Shown in pieces: positions 12,120-24,599 of a DNA stretch of 64,000 nucleotides. A program made the translations under genes and the position numbers. Positions within the stretch are counted from its first letter, which is position 1; every line of letters starts with the position of its first letter. The stretch comes from Diphasiastrum complanatum (taxonomy: Eukaryota > Streptophyta > Lycopodiopsida > Lycopodiales > Lycopodiaceae), in NCBI GenBank assembly GCA_029204225.1, contig CM055105.1, positions 12,120,404-12,184,403 of the forward strand, read 5' to 3'. The notes under the pieces were generated by a model. The model did not search any database and was not told the DNA's origin. It saw only the letters and a program-made list of their open reading frames with translations.

Positions 12120-12588
12120 CTAGATCTACAGTGAGTGAAATTCTTTCTAAAGCCAAGGTGGACAAGCCTACTGCTCTTGGGAGAAGATAAAGTGTCTAAG
12201 ATTAGATGGAGGGGGAGAGTACATCTCTATAGCTTTTAAGAAATATCTTTTGGATAACGACATTAAGCAACATCATACTACTAGCTATACTTCTCAACAA
12301 AATGAGATAGCAGAAAGAAAGAACATAACTCTTTTTAAAACTGCTAACTCCATGTTAAATCACGCACACCTACCCAAGAAATACAAGAGTGAAGCCATCG
12401 CTACAGCAAGCTATGTGTAGAATCCCAGCATGAAGGCTGTCGACAAGAAGACACCTTATGAAGCCTATATAGTCCAAAAGCCTAACGTAAGCCAACTCAA
12501 AGTATTTGGATGCATCTGCTATGCCCAAGTGCCACATAAACTCAAGAAGAAGTTGGATTCAACCTCTTCCAAATGCATCTGCATTGGT
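12120..12588 (+). pseudogene. Copia integrase fragment (host of a nested Copia)
   Basis: Reads LDGGGEYISIAFKKYL, QQNEIAERKNIT, PYEAYIVQKP and LKVFGCICYAQVPHKLKKK, the distal part of a Copia integrase core. It is a different family from the integrase at 8106-8732. At 12588 it stops abruptly and reverse-transcriptase sequence of the split-element family takes over at a shared CTCGATA word. Confidence 0.8.
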
Positions 12589-13688
12589 TATCTCGATAGT
12601 CTTTTGAAGTCTCTAGACTTCATTTCTACACAACCGGACTGTAATGTCTACATAAAAAGAGTAGGAAAAGTTTTTGTGAAACTGACTATCTTTATGGATG
12701 ATTCCCTAATAATAGGAAATTCCTTGATGCTGATCAAGGACACGAAGAGTTAGATTTCTGAAAGTTACGAAATCACAGATCTTGGAGAAGCAACAAAATG
12801 CCTCGGGCTGGAGATCAGAAGAAATCGAACAAAGGACGAAATGCACTTGAGTCAGTCAGAATATGCCAGAAAGGTGCTCAAATAGTATCCAATGATGGAC
12901 TGCAAGGAAAAGGCCACACCACTGATAGCTGGAGCCAAGCTGACGAAGCAGGATTGTCCAAAAATGAAAGAGGAAGAACAAAAGATGGCAGGTATACCCT
13001 ACCAAAACTTGATCAGTAATCTGATGTACCTTACAATTTGTACCAAACCCGATCTAGCTTTCTCTGTTTATGTCTTAAGCCAATTCTCTTCCAATCCTGG
13101 CATGGCACATTGGTAAAAGGCAAAACGAATCCTACAATACCTAAAGGGTACCCAGAATATGAGATTAACCTACAGAGCTGAAAACAAAAGAAAAGGATTC
13201 GAGCTGCACCACTAGAGTGATGCATGCTGGGCGAGCTGCAAAGATGACGACAAGTTCATAACTGGAGGATGTACCATAGCGTGCGGAGCTGCAATCAGCT
13301 GGATATGCAAAAAGCAAACCTTGGTAGCTCAATCCTCTTGCGAAGCTGAATACGTCGCAGCTTCAAAGGTGGCGAACGAGGTAGTGTGGCTACAGATGAT
13401 ACTAGAAGCAATCGGAATACCACGAGAAGGGCCATGCACGATGATATGGACTCTTAGAGTGCCATTTATCTGTCCCAGAATCTATCTTCCATTCAAAGAC
13501 AAAACACATACCTTTGAAGTACCATCACATTCGAGATTTAATCTCAAAAGGAGAGCTCCAGGTCCAATACATAAAATCAAAAAATATAATTGCAAATATG
13601 CTCACGAAGCCACTTGACAAGCCATTCTTTGTCAAACAAAGAAAGGCAATTGGATTAAACATGCAAAGCTGCAAGGTTCAAGAGGGAG
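12589..13688 (+). pseudogene. Copia reverse transcriptase and RNase H, 5' truncated
   Basis: It begins at SLLKSLDFISTQPDCNVYIK, the middle of the reverse transcriptase, collinear with 7330 and below on the minus strand. The catalytic block is LTIFMDDSLIIGN (MDD). RNase H follows with SSCEAEYVAASK, KYHHIRDLISKGELQ and MLTKPLDKPF. Stops at about 12752 and 12883 and shifts near 13000 and 13500 break it. The tract AAGAGGGAG at 13680-13688 is the polypurine tract before the LTR. Confidence 0.88.
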
Positions 13689-14390
13689 TGTCAGAAATGG
13701 TGAACTCTTGCATCTTTGCCGCAAAACGAAAGTCAACGAACCTTGACTCGAAGGTCAAACGATTCGCAAAAGTCAGCGTGCTTAAGGGACAAACAAAGGA
13801 CGAACGATTCGCAAATCATTCGCGAATTGTAAACATGCCTCCAGGAACGCAAAAATCGCAAAGTGACGCAAAACAAAAAGACACGAAAGAAACGAAGGAA
13901 ACGAAAGATACGAAGGGGAATCTTTCGCGCTGCCAACTGGCAGCTCAACGGGCTTGGAGTCTTAGATTTCATGCCCAGTTGAAATGGGTGGCAACAACGG
14001 AGAGTAACTGATTAGTTCATTAGCGTTAACTACTCTTGTAATTCTCTATTTTGCTATCTTGTAAACTCCACACAGTGGAGATATAAATTATATTTTCTGG
14101 ATCATAACGCACACTGTAACACGTAGAATGTGCATGAGTAGAGTAGAAAAGAAAAAGACTAGAAACAAAAAGAGTTGTGCATGAAAGTCTGCCAACGAGC
14201 AGAACACAGCAAAAAGAGCAGAGCGTCAGGCCGCCAACGAGCGAGACACTGACGATCTTGCTCTAAAAATCAAAATGATAATTGATTGCTCTATTTTCGT
14301 GCATCTCCTTGTCTTACGCTATCTTGATTGCTAGAACAGAATCTGTTTTGTGATGTGTAGTCGCATGTCTAGGTTCACCGTTTTGCGACA
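13689..14390 (+). repeat. 3' LTR of the nested Copia fragment
   Basis: It starts TGTCAGAAATGG and ends TTTTGCGACA. Compared with 2058-2823 it lacks about 70 bp between the GTCTAGGTTC word and the terminal block. The 5' half of this element is missing, so no target duplication can be tested. Confidence 0.88.
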
Positions 14391-15383
<993 letters not shown>

Positions 15384-15870
15384 TCCCAATGATGGACAAC
15401 ATGCCATCTGTCTCACTTTTCTTGATAACTTTTTGAGTATGATATGTAGGGAGTCCAGCGATGGACTACATGCATTCATTCTCTCTTTTGAGAGTAAGGT
15501 TTTGCTAATGATATGTAGGAAGTCCAATGATGGACTACATACATTCATACTCTCTTGTAACAGTAAGTTTTTGCTAAAAGATATGTAGGAAGTCCAGCGA
15601 TGGACAACAAGTATTTACACTCTCTTTTGAGAGAATTTTTTCATGTAAGAAGTGTGGGGAGTCATGTGATGGACAACGTGCTTTCCCTTTTACTTTTGTA
15701 TGTATTTACTATGAGCAATATGTGGGAGGTCCAGCGATGGACTCTTATTAAGGTCTTTTCATGATAAAATGGTGGGTTTATAAACCCTTGGCTCATTGTC
15801 TAGCAATGGACAGTTTACGCATTTGCTCTCTAAACTCATTCCTTCTACTATCTAAAGATAGATAGAAGGA
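15384..15870 (-). repeat. Degenerate 69-bp tandem array, would encode a 23-residue repeat
   Basis: The word GTCCAGCGATGGAC or a close variant recurs at 15384 (variant), 15453, 15522, 15592, 15661, 15729 and 15798, that is every 68 to 70 bases. Read on the minus strand each 69-bp unit is 23 codons and several are open, for example FLHIISKTLLSKERMN then ACSPSLD, and SPHFLHEKILSKES then TCCPSLD. Units at 15522 (70 bp) and 15661 (68 bp) carry single-base shifts that, if compensated, restore the repeat. The constant end is C-x-PSLD. No known domain was recognised. Each unit also contains a GTCCA/TGGAC inverted repeat, and some contain CTCTC/GAGAG. Confidence 0.7.
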
Positions 15871-16296
15871 ATTAGATTGGCTTACTTGTAAGAAACAATT
15901 TAAGCTCTCTGTTCTTACTATACATTGGAAGTTCTAATACTTTTTGCTAAACTGAATGACTATTCATGCGTGTGATAATGTAGCAACATCTGTGTCTATG
16001 AACTCTTTTACTACATCCCGGTTCTTACTCGAACCAAGCGTTATTGTATTCAGAGCAAAGGTACGCTTTCTACCGATATTCTACAAAACAAGAAATACAC
16101 TCCGTTTACACATCTTTCAACTCTGAAAACGCAACTAAATAACCACAACTGTTGTCGCTATAATGCTGTAAAGATAGCACTTGTACGGAAAAACAACTAT
16201 GGCAACATCTCAAGAAACTTCGTCTGCAAACATTCAGGTATGGGTTTTCGTTATCAATAATAGGACAAACTTAATCTCTCAGTTTATTTGGAATAA

Positions 16297-16308
16297 GCTC
16301 TAATACCA
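16297..16308 (-). promoter_or_regulatory. Degenerate primer binding site, LTR on its right
   Basis: On the minus strand this reads TGGTATTAGAGC, one base from the canonical initiator-tRNA site, and 3 bases outside it is a CA end (TG at 16312 on the plus strand). This suggests the end of an LTR lying to the right and an element reading leftwards. The other LTR end and any retrotransposon protein were not found. The 23-residue repeat array lies 430-920 bp downstream in that sense. Confidence 0.5.
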
Positions 16309-16311
16309 ATC

Positions 16312-18661
16312 TGATGGGGCAAGGGAGATAGGAAGAATGAGAATGGAGAAGAGAGCAGGAATATTGCGGAACAGCTCTCCCGTTCTGATCGCCTGCTAGG
16401 TGCAAAAACAGTCTAATAGACAGCTTATGCTAAAGACAATCACAGCTTTATGTGTTCTGATTGCCCAACGGGATCTTAAAATTTAATTCATACTCTAAAA
16501 ACAAGAGTACAGTCCACCGAAGAGATTGGAGATGGTTCGTGTGTGGTATTACTGAAATCAAATTCAACGTGAAGTACAGTTCTGAAATAAATGGAAGAGC
16601 AGTATGATTGTTGTGTCGTCAATGTAGTATAGAGGTTCGTCGCTGGGAGAGACAACCTCGCATTCACCTGCATAGCAAGAAGAGAGAGAGAGTGTGTGTT
16701 AGGGGTTTTTCGGATGAGGGGTTGGTTCTGTCAGAAAGCCCTAAAGGGGAAGGGCCCACAATGCCCTTACGGTAGGGACCGAGGATAGTCGCTTCCAACC
16801 CTGGGGGCTCGCTCGATCGCTCCGTGCTCTTCCAGCCAATGGAGATTTTCAGGCTTCCAAAGATATGGTAGAAAGAGGGTAAGTTCAGCTTCAGTAAGCT
16901 TGGTCTTGGCACAATACTACGGTCATTCTCTCACACTACTATCAAGACTGACTCTGAACAATACTAAAACCATGACATCCCGTGTCCTTCCAAGATCCAC
17001 TATTGGTAGAATGCAGGGCTCTGGCGCTCTAAGGATTTCATCCAACCGCTCTATCCCGAGCATGTATATAATTCGTTGGCGGTGGTGTATCTTTAGCCCT
17101 AGCAAGATAGTAATGATTAGATGCGAAGTACCGATGTATGGCATGTTAGGTCCTAGAGGGAGATTGGGACGCATCCCTGCCATTGTGGTGTTCGGACCAT
17201 ACACGAATTTCAAGGACCCTAATTATCGAAAATATTTCGGACCTTTAGTAATATGACTACTTAGAGGTTTGGTGGTACCTTAGACCTACTAGACCTGATT
17301 TCTTCTTTCAAACCTCTAAATTGTTCTCATCTCTAATGGTGAGCTCGTGGCGGTGCAATCACATAGGTCTACTGTGTACCTAGGATCTTCTCCTAAGTCA
17401 TATCCCTGGTCTCGATTGGTACTACTGTCTGATCCAGACGACCGTATTGCTGGTTCTCTAAGTAGAAGGGGGTGGGCTATATCTGCGTACGTGACAGAGG
17501 TGGCTTCTGTCAGATGCCAAAATCTGTTTGCTGTGAGTACATATGCTTCGAAGTGATTGTACTCCCCACAAAACACACCTCATTTTTATTATGTATATGG
17601 ATGCAGCACCCTTAGTTGAACCAATATTTTGTACATATTATTTTGAATAATATTTATCATGATTTTCATTTTGACATAATTTTGCCTTCATTGCATTGAA
17701 GTATGCCAGCCTTGCCCAAGTGATCAAGATGCCAAGGCAAAGGCCCTTATCTTCTTCACTTGCCCCAAGGCCATTGGTGAGCCCTTACTCTCACATTTAA
17801 TAGGATCTCGAATCCTCCTTATCTTAACGCAAATTCATCAATTTGATGTGTTGCACTCCCTGTGAGGGGTAAGGGTCTTTTTAATGCATTTGCTCTCTTA
17901 TCATCATATTGGGTGGGATGTAAGACTTGCTTATAAACCGAGAAGCCGAAAATCACCTCTGAATATGATGACTTTTAGAATTGAATGAACACAACTGACA
18001 TCGCCAAGGCTAATTACCCTGGGGACTATGGTGACATACATGAGCTAGGCAGTCGTGATAAGCTTTTGCCACTATACAAAAGGAAAGAGACGCTTTTGAA
18101 GTTTTGGGTGTGGTTTTGCAGATAGCTGTTCTGTTTCAGTAATCATTGCTAGCATCTTCCAGACAAGTGAAGGAATGGCAATTGTTTACAATGGAGAGTT
18201 GAAGTGTTATTATTCTATGCTTGATTCACATGAAAAAATTATTCAACGTTAGTTTGGTAAACGCACTGGTGTGCATTGTGGAAGATGTCCTTGGAAAGAC
18301 TGCCTTTGGAACCTAGCGGCAGAACTTTGACGCGAGCCTGTATATGCTGAAGGCTGCTCTGCTTGGAAAAGCTGAAGGCTCATTCAATCTGTTTCAAAAC
18401 TCCAAGCTGTGAATCATAAATTAGAACACGCCCCCACTCCTGCACTCGTGCACAGGCAAACCTTCTGAAATGCATAACAAGATTATATACGTGCTTTGCA
18501 ACAAAAAGCATTTATTGCACAATGTGTAAATACATTTACTGAGCAGTTAGAATAAACTGCAGAGCTCAGAAATCAACGGATGTTGCCATTTATTTCTAAT
18601 ATAGAATGATAATAGATACAATAATCTTAAATTAGCTCAACAATCTGATGCAGTAAGAGTA
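16312..18661. other. No gene supported
   Basis: The first few hundred bases may be LTR (see the primer site at 16297), with a short GA tract at 16680-16692. Open frames of 60-120 codons at 16664-17556 show no domain. A short exon-like stretch at about 17700-17776, ending before GTGAGC, is not identifiable. The last few hundred bases are presumably the 3' flank of the gene at 18662. Confidence 0.45.
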
Positions 18662-20164
18662 CTACTTGCATGTCTGAAGCAAGCATTTTCCTCCGGAATT
18701 AGCTGTCTGGAACTCGTGCGCCAACTTGGCAGCAGCTCTCGAAGAATTACTGGAAATAACATCTGTAAATTGCGCAACCACTGTGAAAGGAGAGTACTTG
18801 AACTTGCTGCTGTACGAGTTCAGCAAAGCTGTAACGGTTTCTCGAAGTAGCCCCCTGTAAGCTCTAGAACGATACGGCCATTCGGCATCGATGCGTTTAC
18901 CATTAAGAGCATCCATGAGAGTTGCGTTACCATAACCCTGCGCCAGTGCTGGCCCAAATGCTTCCCTTGCGGTCTCATTTGGAGAAAGAAACTTCCAGTA
19001 GCACAAATGCTCAGGCTTTGCCCACTGACTGCAACATTTATCGCCATCCACACAAATTGTTGAAAAGAGATTGAGAAAACGTAAGAAGCGCGAAAGCAAA
19101 GAATTAGTTAGGTGTGATCGCTGGAAGTTGCAAATGCTTTGAATATAAACAAATCATGGCTGCTAAGGTAGGGTAAGAAGGTGCTTACTCGTGAGTACAG
19201 CTCGACGCATCCTCGAACGGAGCCGGTGGCAGTGAGATGGAAGGAGGCTTTGGGTTGACATCTGGAGGGCTAGGGCTAGAGGAGGAACTGTTAGGACAGA
19301 AGGACATAGGCTTCTCAGGCTTGAAGAACATTGGCTCGACGCTGTAGAATGCCTCGCCAAACATCTTCCAGTCGAGGTTAAGAGATTGCTCGGCATTGCC
19401 GAACAAACTACAGGAGCTGGATGAGCTGCCTGTGAGACGCGCGCTACAGCTGCTCAAATCCACGTTTCCACTAACTTTAAAAACGAAAGTGCCAAGCACG
19501 CTAGTGCTAGCCTGATGTGAAGATTGCATAGCGTTATTGCTATTCTTGCAATCTACCATTACATTTGCATCTGCAAGGCAAGCAACCACTCCAGGAACAT
19601 CAGGCCAATAAACCAACTAGTTTATAGTAGCTGGAATCATCAGATTAAGGCTCACCCCACCCAGATTGGAAACGCTGGAATCATCAGATTAAGGCTCACC
19701 CCACCCAGATTGGAAACGTAACACATAATATTGTGAAGGAAACAACTAGTTTGTACATCAATTATCGCATTATATCTCACCTCAATCGAACTTACAACGT
19801 AATGCGTATTGCAAGGAGCCTATTAGTTTATACAGCAATCATCAGATAAAAGCTCACCCCAATCAGATCGGAACGTAAGACATATCGCATTGAAACTATC
19901 AGATGATTAATGCAACGCACCGTGCATGGGAGATCCCCAGATGCTGGGTTTGCCCATGAGGCATTGGTCGCAGAAGACAGATCCGACTACAGTAGCATCT
20001 CCTCTTATGGCAGTTGCATTTAAAAGCATCGCTACAAGAGCTGGCAAGGTCAACCTTTGAAACAAATTCTTACCCATCTTAGCATCCATTTTATTTGCCT
20101 TCATCTCGATTCTCGACTCTCGAGTCTCTCCCTTAGAAGAACTCACCAGCTGCTCAAACGTCAA
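18662..20164 (-). CDS. Ole e 1-like secreted protein with C-terminal Cys domain
   Basis: Three-exon model on the minus strand: 20164-19921, 19570-19189 and 19028-18662, with GT donors at 19920 and 19188, AG acceptors at 19571-19572 and 19029-19030, phases 1 and 2, total 993 nt, 330 residues. A hydrophobic signal-peptide-like stretch (LFQRLTLPALVAMLLNATAI) precedes VVGSVFCDQC, the hallmark of pollen Ole e 1-like domains; the second cysteine block, VMVDCK, begins exon 2. Exon 2 ends in a Pro/Ser-rich linker. Exon 3 carries a plant-specific domain with WAKPEHLCYWKFLSPNE, RGLLRETVTALLNSY and a final CLLQTCK. Such proteins are secreted to the wall or cuticle; the biochemical role is unknown. The start could be any of four in-frame ATGs; M26 (20089) or M30 (20077) put the signal peptide nearer the N terminus. 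No break is seen. Confidence 0.85.
19631..19876. repeat. Tandem duplication in intron 1 of the Ole e 1-like gene
   Basis: A 44-bp unit starting CTGGAATCATCAGATTAAGG occurs at 19631-19674 and 19675-19718. A diverged third copy (ATCATCAGATAAAAGCTCACC) lies at about 19839-19876. All are within the intron between 19920 and 19571. Confidence 0.85.
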
Positions 20165-21591
20165 AAATAAGCTCCCAGAAGCAATGATGTATAATTCGAA
20201 GTAGTTGCTTCGGAATCACACAGTTCACAAGCAGTCTATGTGTTCATCACCACCTAGAGCTGCTAGGAGCTAAACTAGTACGATTATGCTTTTCGCAAAT
20301 TTGAAAAGTCTGCAAGGAGCGAGACTCCATGAGTCGAGACTGCGAGGTGTGGAGCTCGTATTGCGCGCCTGGTAGTTGGGATATTCATATAATGCGTTGA
20401 TGAAGAACGACCGATCCTTATACGTTCTTATCTCTAGACTCTCAGAAATACAGAATTGTGTCATGCATGAGTAGAGGGAGATCTCAAGGCTGAACTGCTA
20501 CACAAATCCTAACACTAGTGCAGTGGACCTGAGTGGTCTGTGGAGGTTGAGGATACGTATCATGAGAATTTATGCAAAAAGGAGTTAAGTCACAAGTCGA
20601 GTCTTGGACTTGCTCACTGAAATAGAGCACGTCTTACGTAATACGCAAGACTACTACTCACCGAACCGAAGACTCAGGAGTCAGTAGCGTGCATGGCTCT
20701 TTACTGCGCCGATACTGCTACACTACGTTCAACTACCCAATTCCAATTTCATGACTACAGGCTTAAAAGTTAGGCTCATCTGCTGGGCTACGGCGACGTG
20801 CCCCCCGCACACAAGCAAAGTGGAAACATATAACAGTGCACTATGGATTGATTACCTTTTTCTGAGATGAGATTTAGATGGAATCTGGATGGATCATTGG
20901 ATTCAAATCTCTGAAATAATTCAAGAATGGGATTCTTTCTTTCTTTCTGTCTTTCCAACCTAAACTTTTGATCTAATCAATGGACGCACGAAAACGCGTT
21001 TGTCAGTCTCCTGTACCTCTCTCTAACCTATAAGTCAAACTTCATATTTAATAAGTTTGAAAGTGGCGTTTATTGTTGGAACCCTGCTTTTTACTTTTTT
21101 CTCCCCATGTAAGGCTAAGCCTTTTACGAGACCCTAGTAATCATAATAATATTAGGCTCGTATGTTGGAGGCACGCAAGCCTTTGAGCCCATTGTGCCTC
21201 CCATGAGCCACACATTTTTTTGTTTTTAAAATTTTTTGGCTGCCTAGAGTGCCATGTCATTGGGCACTTATAAGTCTTAAATTTCAAAAAGTTTTAAGCT
21301 TATGACGTACTCCCTCCCCTTCCCGTCTATTTTTTGTAGCACAAGAAAGGAGGGTGGATTGCCTGCAGCTACGAGTGTAGTCCGGCCTCTCTCCCTTCAT
21401 ATCGCCAGCTAGGCTTGCCCAAGCGCCCGTATGGCCACGTGCTAGGTGCCTAGCAGATTTATTTATTTATTTTTTTGGTTTTTCCAAAAATATGTCAGAT
21501 ATAGTTTTTAAAACTGCCAAAAAAAATTGCATTGGCTTCCAAAAGGGACCGAATTAGACCTATAGCTCAAGACTAGCGTCTGTCCCATAGA
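20165..21591. other. No gene seen; 5' flank of the Ole e 1-like gene
   Basis: It contains the presumed promoter of the minus-strand gene, but no convincing TATA box position could be fixed. From about 21050 on, the sequence is anonymous. Confidence 0.45.
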
Positions 21592-22480
21592 ATGAGACCG
21601 TCACCTCAGGTAGTCTGTTACATGCCCTTCTGGGTACATAACAATGTACTTGCACCACGTTTTACATCTAGCTCAAAGATTGAGTATGATTATTTCAAAG
21701 GCACATCTTTGGATGTCATTGACAGTTATATGTCACAATATGAATCCATTGCCACATCCAATAATGAAGGCCCTACGGTAGACAAACTCAAAAAATATTC
21801 AAAATTATTGCGGAAGCATGCAAGGATTTGGTATAGTAAGATGGACAGAGTTGCAATCACCACATGGGAGCACCTTAAGGAGGCCTTCCTTAAGCAGTGC
21901 AAAGAAATTGGATATTCAACACGGGTTCTTGCTTGACTCAATTTTGTACAAAAGAAAGAAAAAGAATTTTTATTGGGATACATATGCAAAGTTAGAAATT
22001 TGATTGGCAAACTTGTGGGAGAATATGTTGTGGTGATGCAAATCGAATGGTATTTAGCAAGACTATCGTCAAAGATACTACTGACAAGGTTGAATGAACT
22101 CATTATTGAATGTAATCAAATCATCAAACTTTTTTGAAATGTCTACTATCGCACGGAAGAGACGAGCAATTTCTAATTTTTCAACTGAGGAATTTGATTG
22201 GCAAACTTGTGGGAGAATTTGTTGTGGTGATGCAAATCGAATGGTATTTAGCAAGATTATCGTCAAAGATATTGCTGACAAGGTTGAATGGACTCATTAT
22301 CGAATGTAATCAAATCAGCAAACTTTCTGAAAATGTCTACTATATCACACGGAAGAGGAGCAATTTCTAAGCCCAAAAAAATCATCTAAATATAATGATT
22401 TTTCAACTGAGGATAGTGATTTGACATCAGAAGCTAATTCTAGTTCTGATTCGTCCAGTTCTTCAAGTTTGTGATCCCAA
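21592..22480 (+). pseudogene. Retrotransposon gag-like fragment
   Basis: The open frame 21592-21936 reads EYDYFKGTSLDVIDSYMSQY and VDKLKKYSKLLRKHARIWYS, then TWEHLKEAFLKQCKEIGY, the pattern of the Retrotrans_gag capsid domain (helix, W-Y motif, W..L...F). It is followed by a segment tandemly duplicated at 21997-22190 and 22191-22420, the second copy with about 36 extra bases. A serine-rich acidic tail follows at about 22420-22470. The frame is broken by shifts after 21936. Confidence 0.6.
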
Positions 22481-23505
22481 AGGAGGTGATCTTATGACCT
22501 AGGTAAAGAAGTTCCTTTTTAAAGAATTCTCACTTTGATTCTTTTGCATAAAGCTTCTCTTGTCTTAAGGTACGTAAGACAGTACGGAGATGCTTAGCAT
22601 GCTCTTTGAGTGTTCTGCTATAGATTAGAATATCGTCCAGAAACACTACTACGAACTTCCCCAAATATGGACGAAATAAATTGTTCATCATTTGTTGGAA
22701 AGTAGCTAAAGCATTTGTCAAACCAAAGGGCAAAACAAGAAACTCGTAGTGCCAAACCTGGTCCTAAAACCGGTTTTAGATACATCTTTCGGATGTATCC
22801 TAATCTGATGGTATCCCGTACATAGATCAATTTTTGTGAAGTATTTGGCTCCATTCAATCGATCTATGAGATCGTCCAGCCTGGGCAACGAGTATTTATT
22901 TGTAACTGTTAGTTTGTTCAAACCCTTGTAATCTACACATAGCCGAAAACTCCCATCTTTCTTACTCTTAAGAAGGACATGTGCTCCCCATAGAGATTTA
23001 CTAGGTTTTATGTGTCCCATCATGAGATACTCCTCGATCTGCCTAGCCACTTCCTCCTCTTCCTTCTGACTAAACCGATATGGTTGTCTGAAGATAGGAC
23101 GAATATCGGGCAAAAGATCTATCTTATGATCTATCGATCGAGCGGGTGGTAGTCCATAAGCTAGCTGCTTCAGAAAAACTTCCGTAAACTCTTGCTTTAA
23201 ATCTTGCAAAAGTTGTTGTTCCTAATGCAAATTTTTGGTGTTAAAGCATGAAAACACATTCACATCCCCAACATCACAATGCATACGAGATTTCAAAAGC
23301 AAGTGAAAGAGTTCATACTCGGAATCATGAAGTTTCTCAATTAATTCAGCCGAGGAAATCATCGACGATGGAAGTACATCGGTCTCTCCAGAAATAGAGA
23401 CAATCTGATCAAACTTATCTTTAAATACTATAGAATGATTTTTAAAATCTATCTCTAAAGAGTCTGACTTTCCAAAAAACCATTCATAGCCCAAACAAGG
23501 AATTG
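22474..23505 (-). pseudogene. Gypsy reverse transcriptase fragment
   Basis: Minus strand: 23505-23222 is the protease to reverse-transcriptase linker (CLGYEWFFGKSDSLEIDFKN), then one stop, then LPPARSIDHKIDLLP, WGAHVLLKSKKDGSFRLCVD and FTKIDLCTGYHQIRI. After a frameshift near 22733 it continues [17 protein letters not shown] and [13 protein letters not shown], with FLDD as the catalytic pair, then an in-frame stop and KKELLYLGHKI. It ends at about 22474 before RNase H. The right end abuts a Copia fragment on the other strand at 23503. Confidence 0.9.
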
Positions 23506-24582
23506 AAGGTGTTTGGATGCATTTGCTATGGTCATACCTCTTTGGAGACAAGGACAAAGGAAGATCCATCTTCCATCAAAGGGATCATGCTCGGATATGG
23601 AAATGCAAGCAAGGATACAAGGTATACATTCCATCTTCCAACAAGTTTGTGGTTTCTAGAGATGTCATCTTTGATGAGAGTGTATAAACTTGTAATGCAT
23701 AAACTTGTAAATGGATCAACTAACCCTTCCATTGAGAGGGAGGTGGCCAAGGATCAAGACAATCTTGATCTTGAGGAGGAGCAAGAGCCGAGAGTACCAA
23801 TCACTAAGGAGGTCATCAAGAGCAAGCATGGAGCCAATAAGGCCTAATTATCAAGACAAAGTCAAGCAAGCCGAGGATAATCCATCTTCATCCTTTGCAC
23901 TCATTTCAAGTTTGGACGGGCGTTCAAGTGTAGAAGATGCATTGAGTTCTAAAGAATGGTTTCAAACAATGCTAGATGAATACAATGCATTGATGGAGAA
24001 TGGTACATGGATTCTTGTTGATTAAACTTTAGGGAATAATGTGATTGGATGCATGGAAGCCTTAAGAAAGCATAAGGCAAGGTTAGTTTCCAAAGGATAT
24101 GCCCAAGAAAGGGGCATAGAATATGAGGAAACTTTTGCACCTGTGGCAAAGATGGTCACAATAAGGTTGATCCTAGCCCTTGCTTCTCATTTTGGATGAA
24201 TGCTCTTTCAAATGGATGTATCTAATGCATTTCTTAATTGCTATTTGGAGGAGGATATATTCATGGAGCAGCCCCAAGGCTTCATCAAACTTGGGATGGA
24301 AGATAAAGTATGTCATCTTCAAAGGAGCTTGTATGGCTTGAAGCAAGCATTAAGGTCTTGAAACTCAAGACTTAATGATTTTTTGGTTTCTATTGGATTC
24401 ACTCCAAAGTGAGTATGATGGAAATTGTGAATCTTGATTTCCACTAGGATTGAATGGGCCATCGGGCCTTCCACTCCAGCATCCAAGTTTGTACATATAG
24501 TTTTATGTAAATGGCATTGTGTCGCTTGTTGATTTATGTAGTTGACATAATTCTAAGTGGTGATAACATTGATTGTTGTTAA
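23503..24582 (+). pseudogene. Copia integrase end and reverse transcriptase fragment
   Basis: It begins KVFGCICYGHTS (end of the integrase region), passes a linker rich in Glu and Lys, then [59 protein letters not shown] and [10 protein letters not shown]. After stops, LLIYVVDIILSGDNID gives a mutated catalytic block (YVVD for YVDD) near 24530-24580. Several stops and shifts make it dead. Its left end is flush with the Gypsy fragment. Confidence 0.88.
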
Positions 24583-24599
24583 ACAGTGGTCATGAGTGC

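Noticed and set aside
15384-15870. CRISPR-like array (palindromic repeat with regular spacers)
   Set aside because: The spacers resemble each other, unit length tracks 23 codons, no cas genes are near, and the window is plant DNA.
16198-16245. Plus-strand ATG with MATSQETSSANIQ as a Copia gag start
   Set aside because: The only primer-site-like sequence nearby is on the minus strand and no capsid sequence follows.
16664-17556. Organelle DNA insertion or a gene with several 70-120 codon frames
   Set aside because: No organellar gene is recognisable and frames on both strands overlap without domain content.
22474-23505. Integrated plant pararetrovirus
   Set aside because: Linker and reverse-transcriptase motifs are typical Gypsy and no movement protein or viral coat region is nearby.
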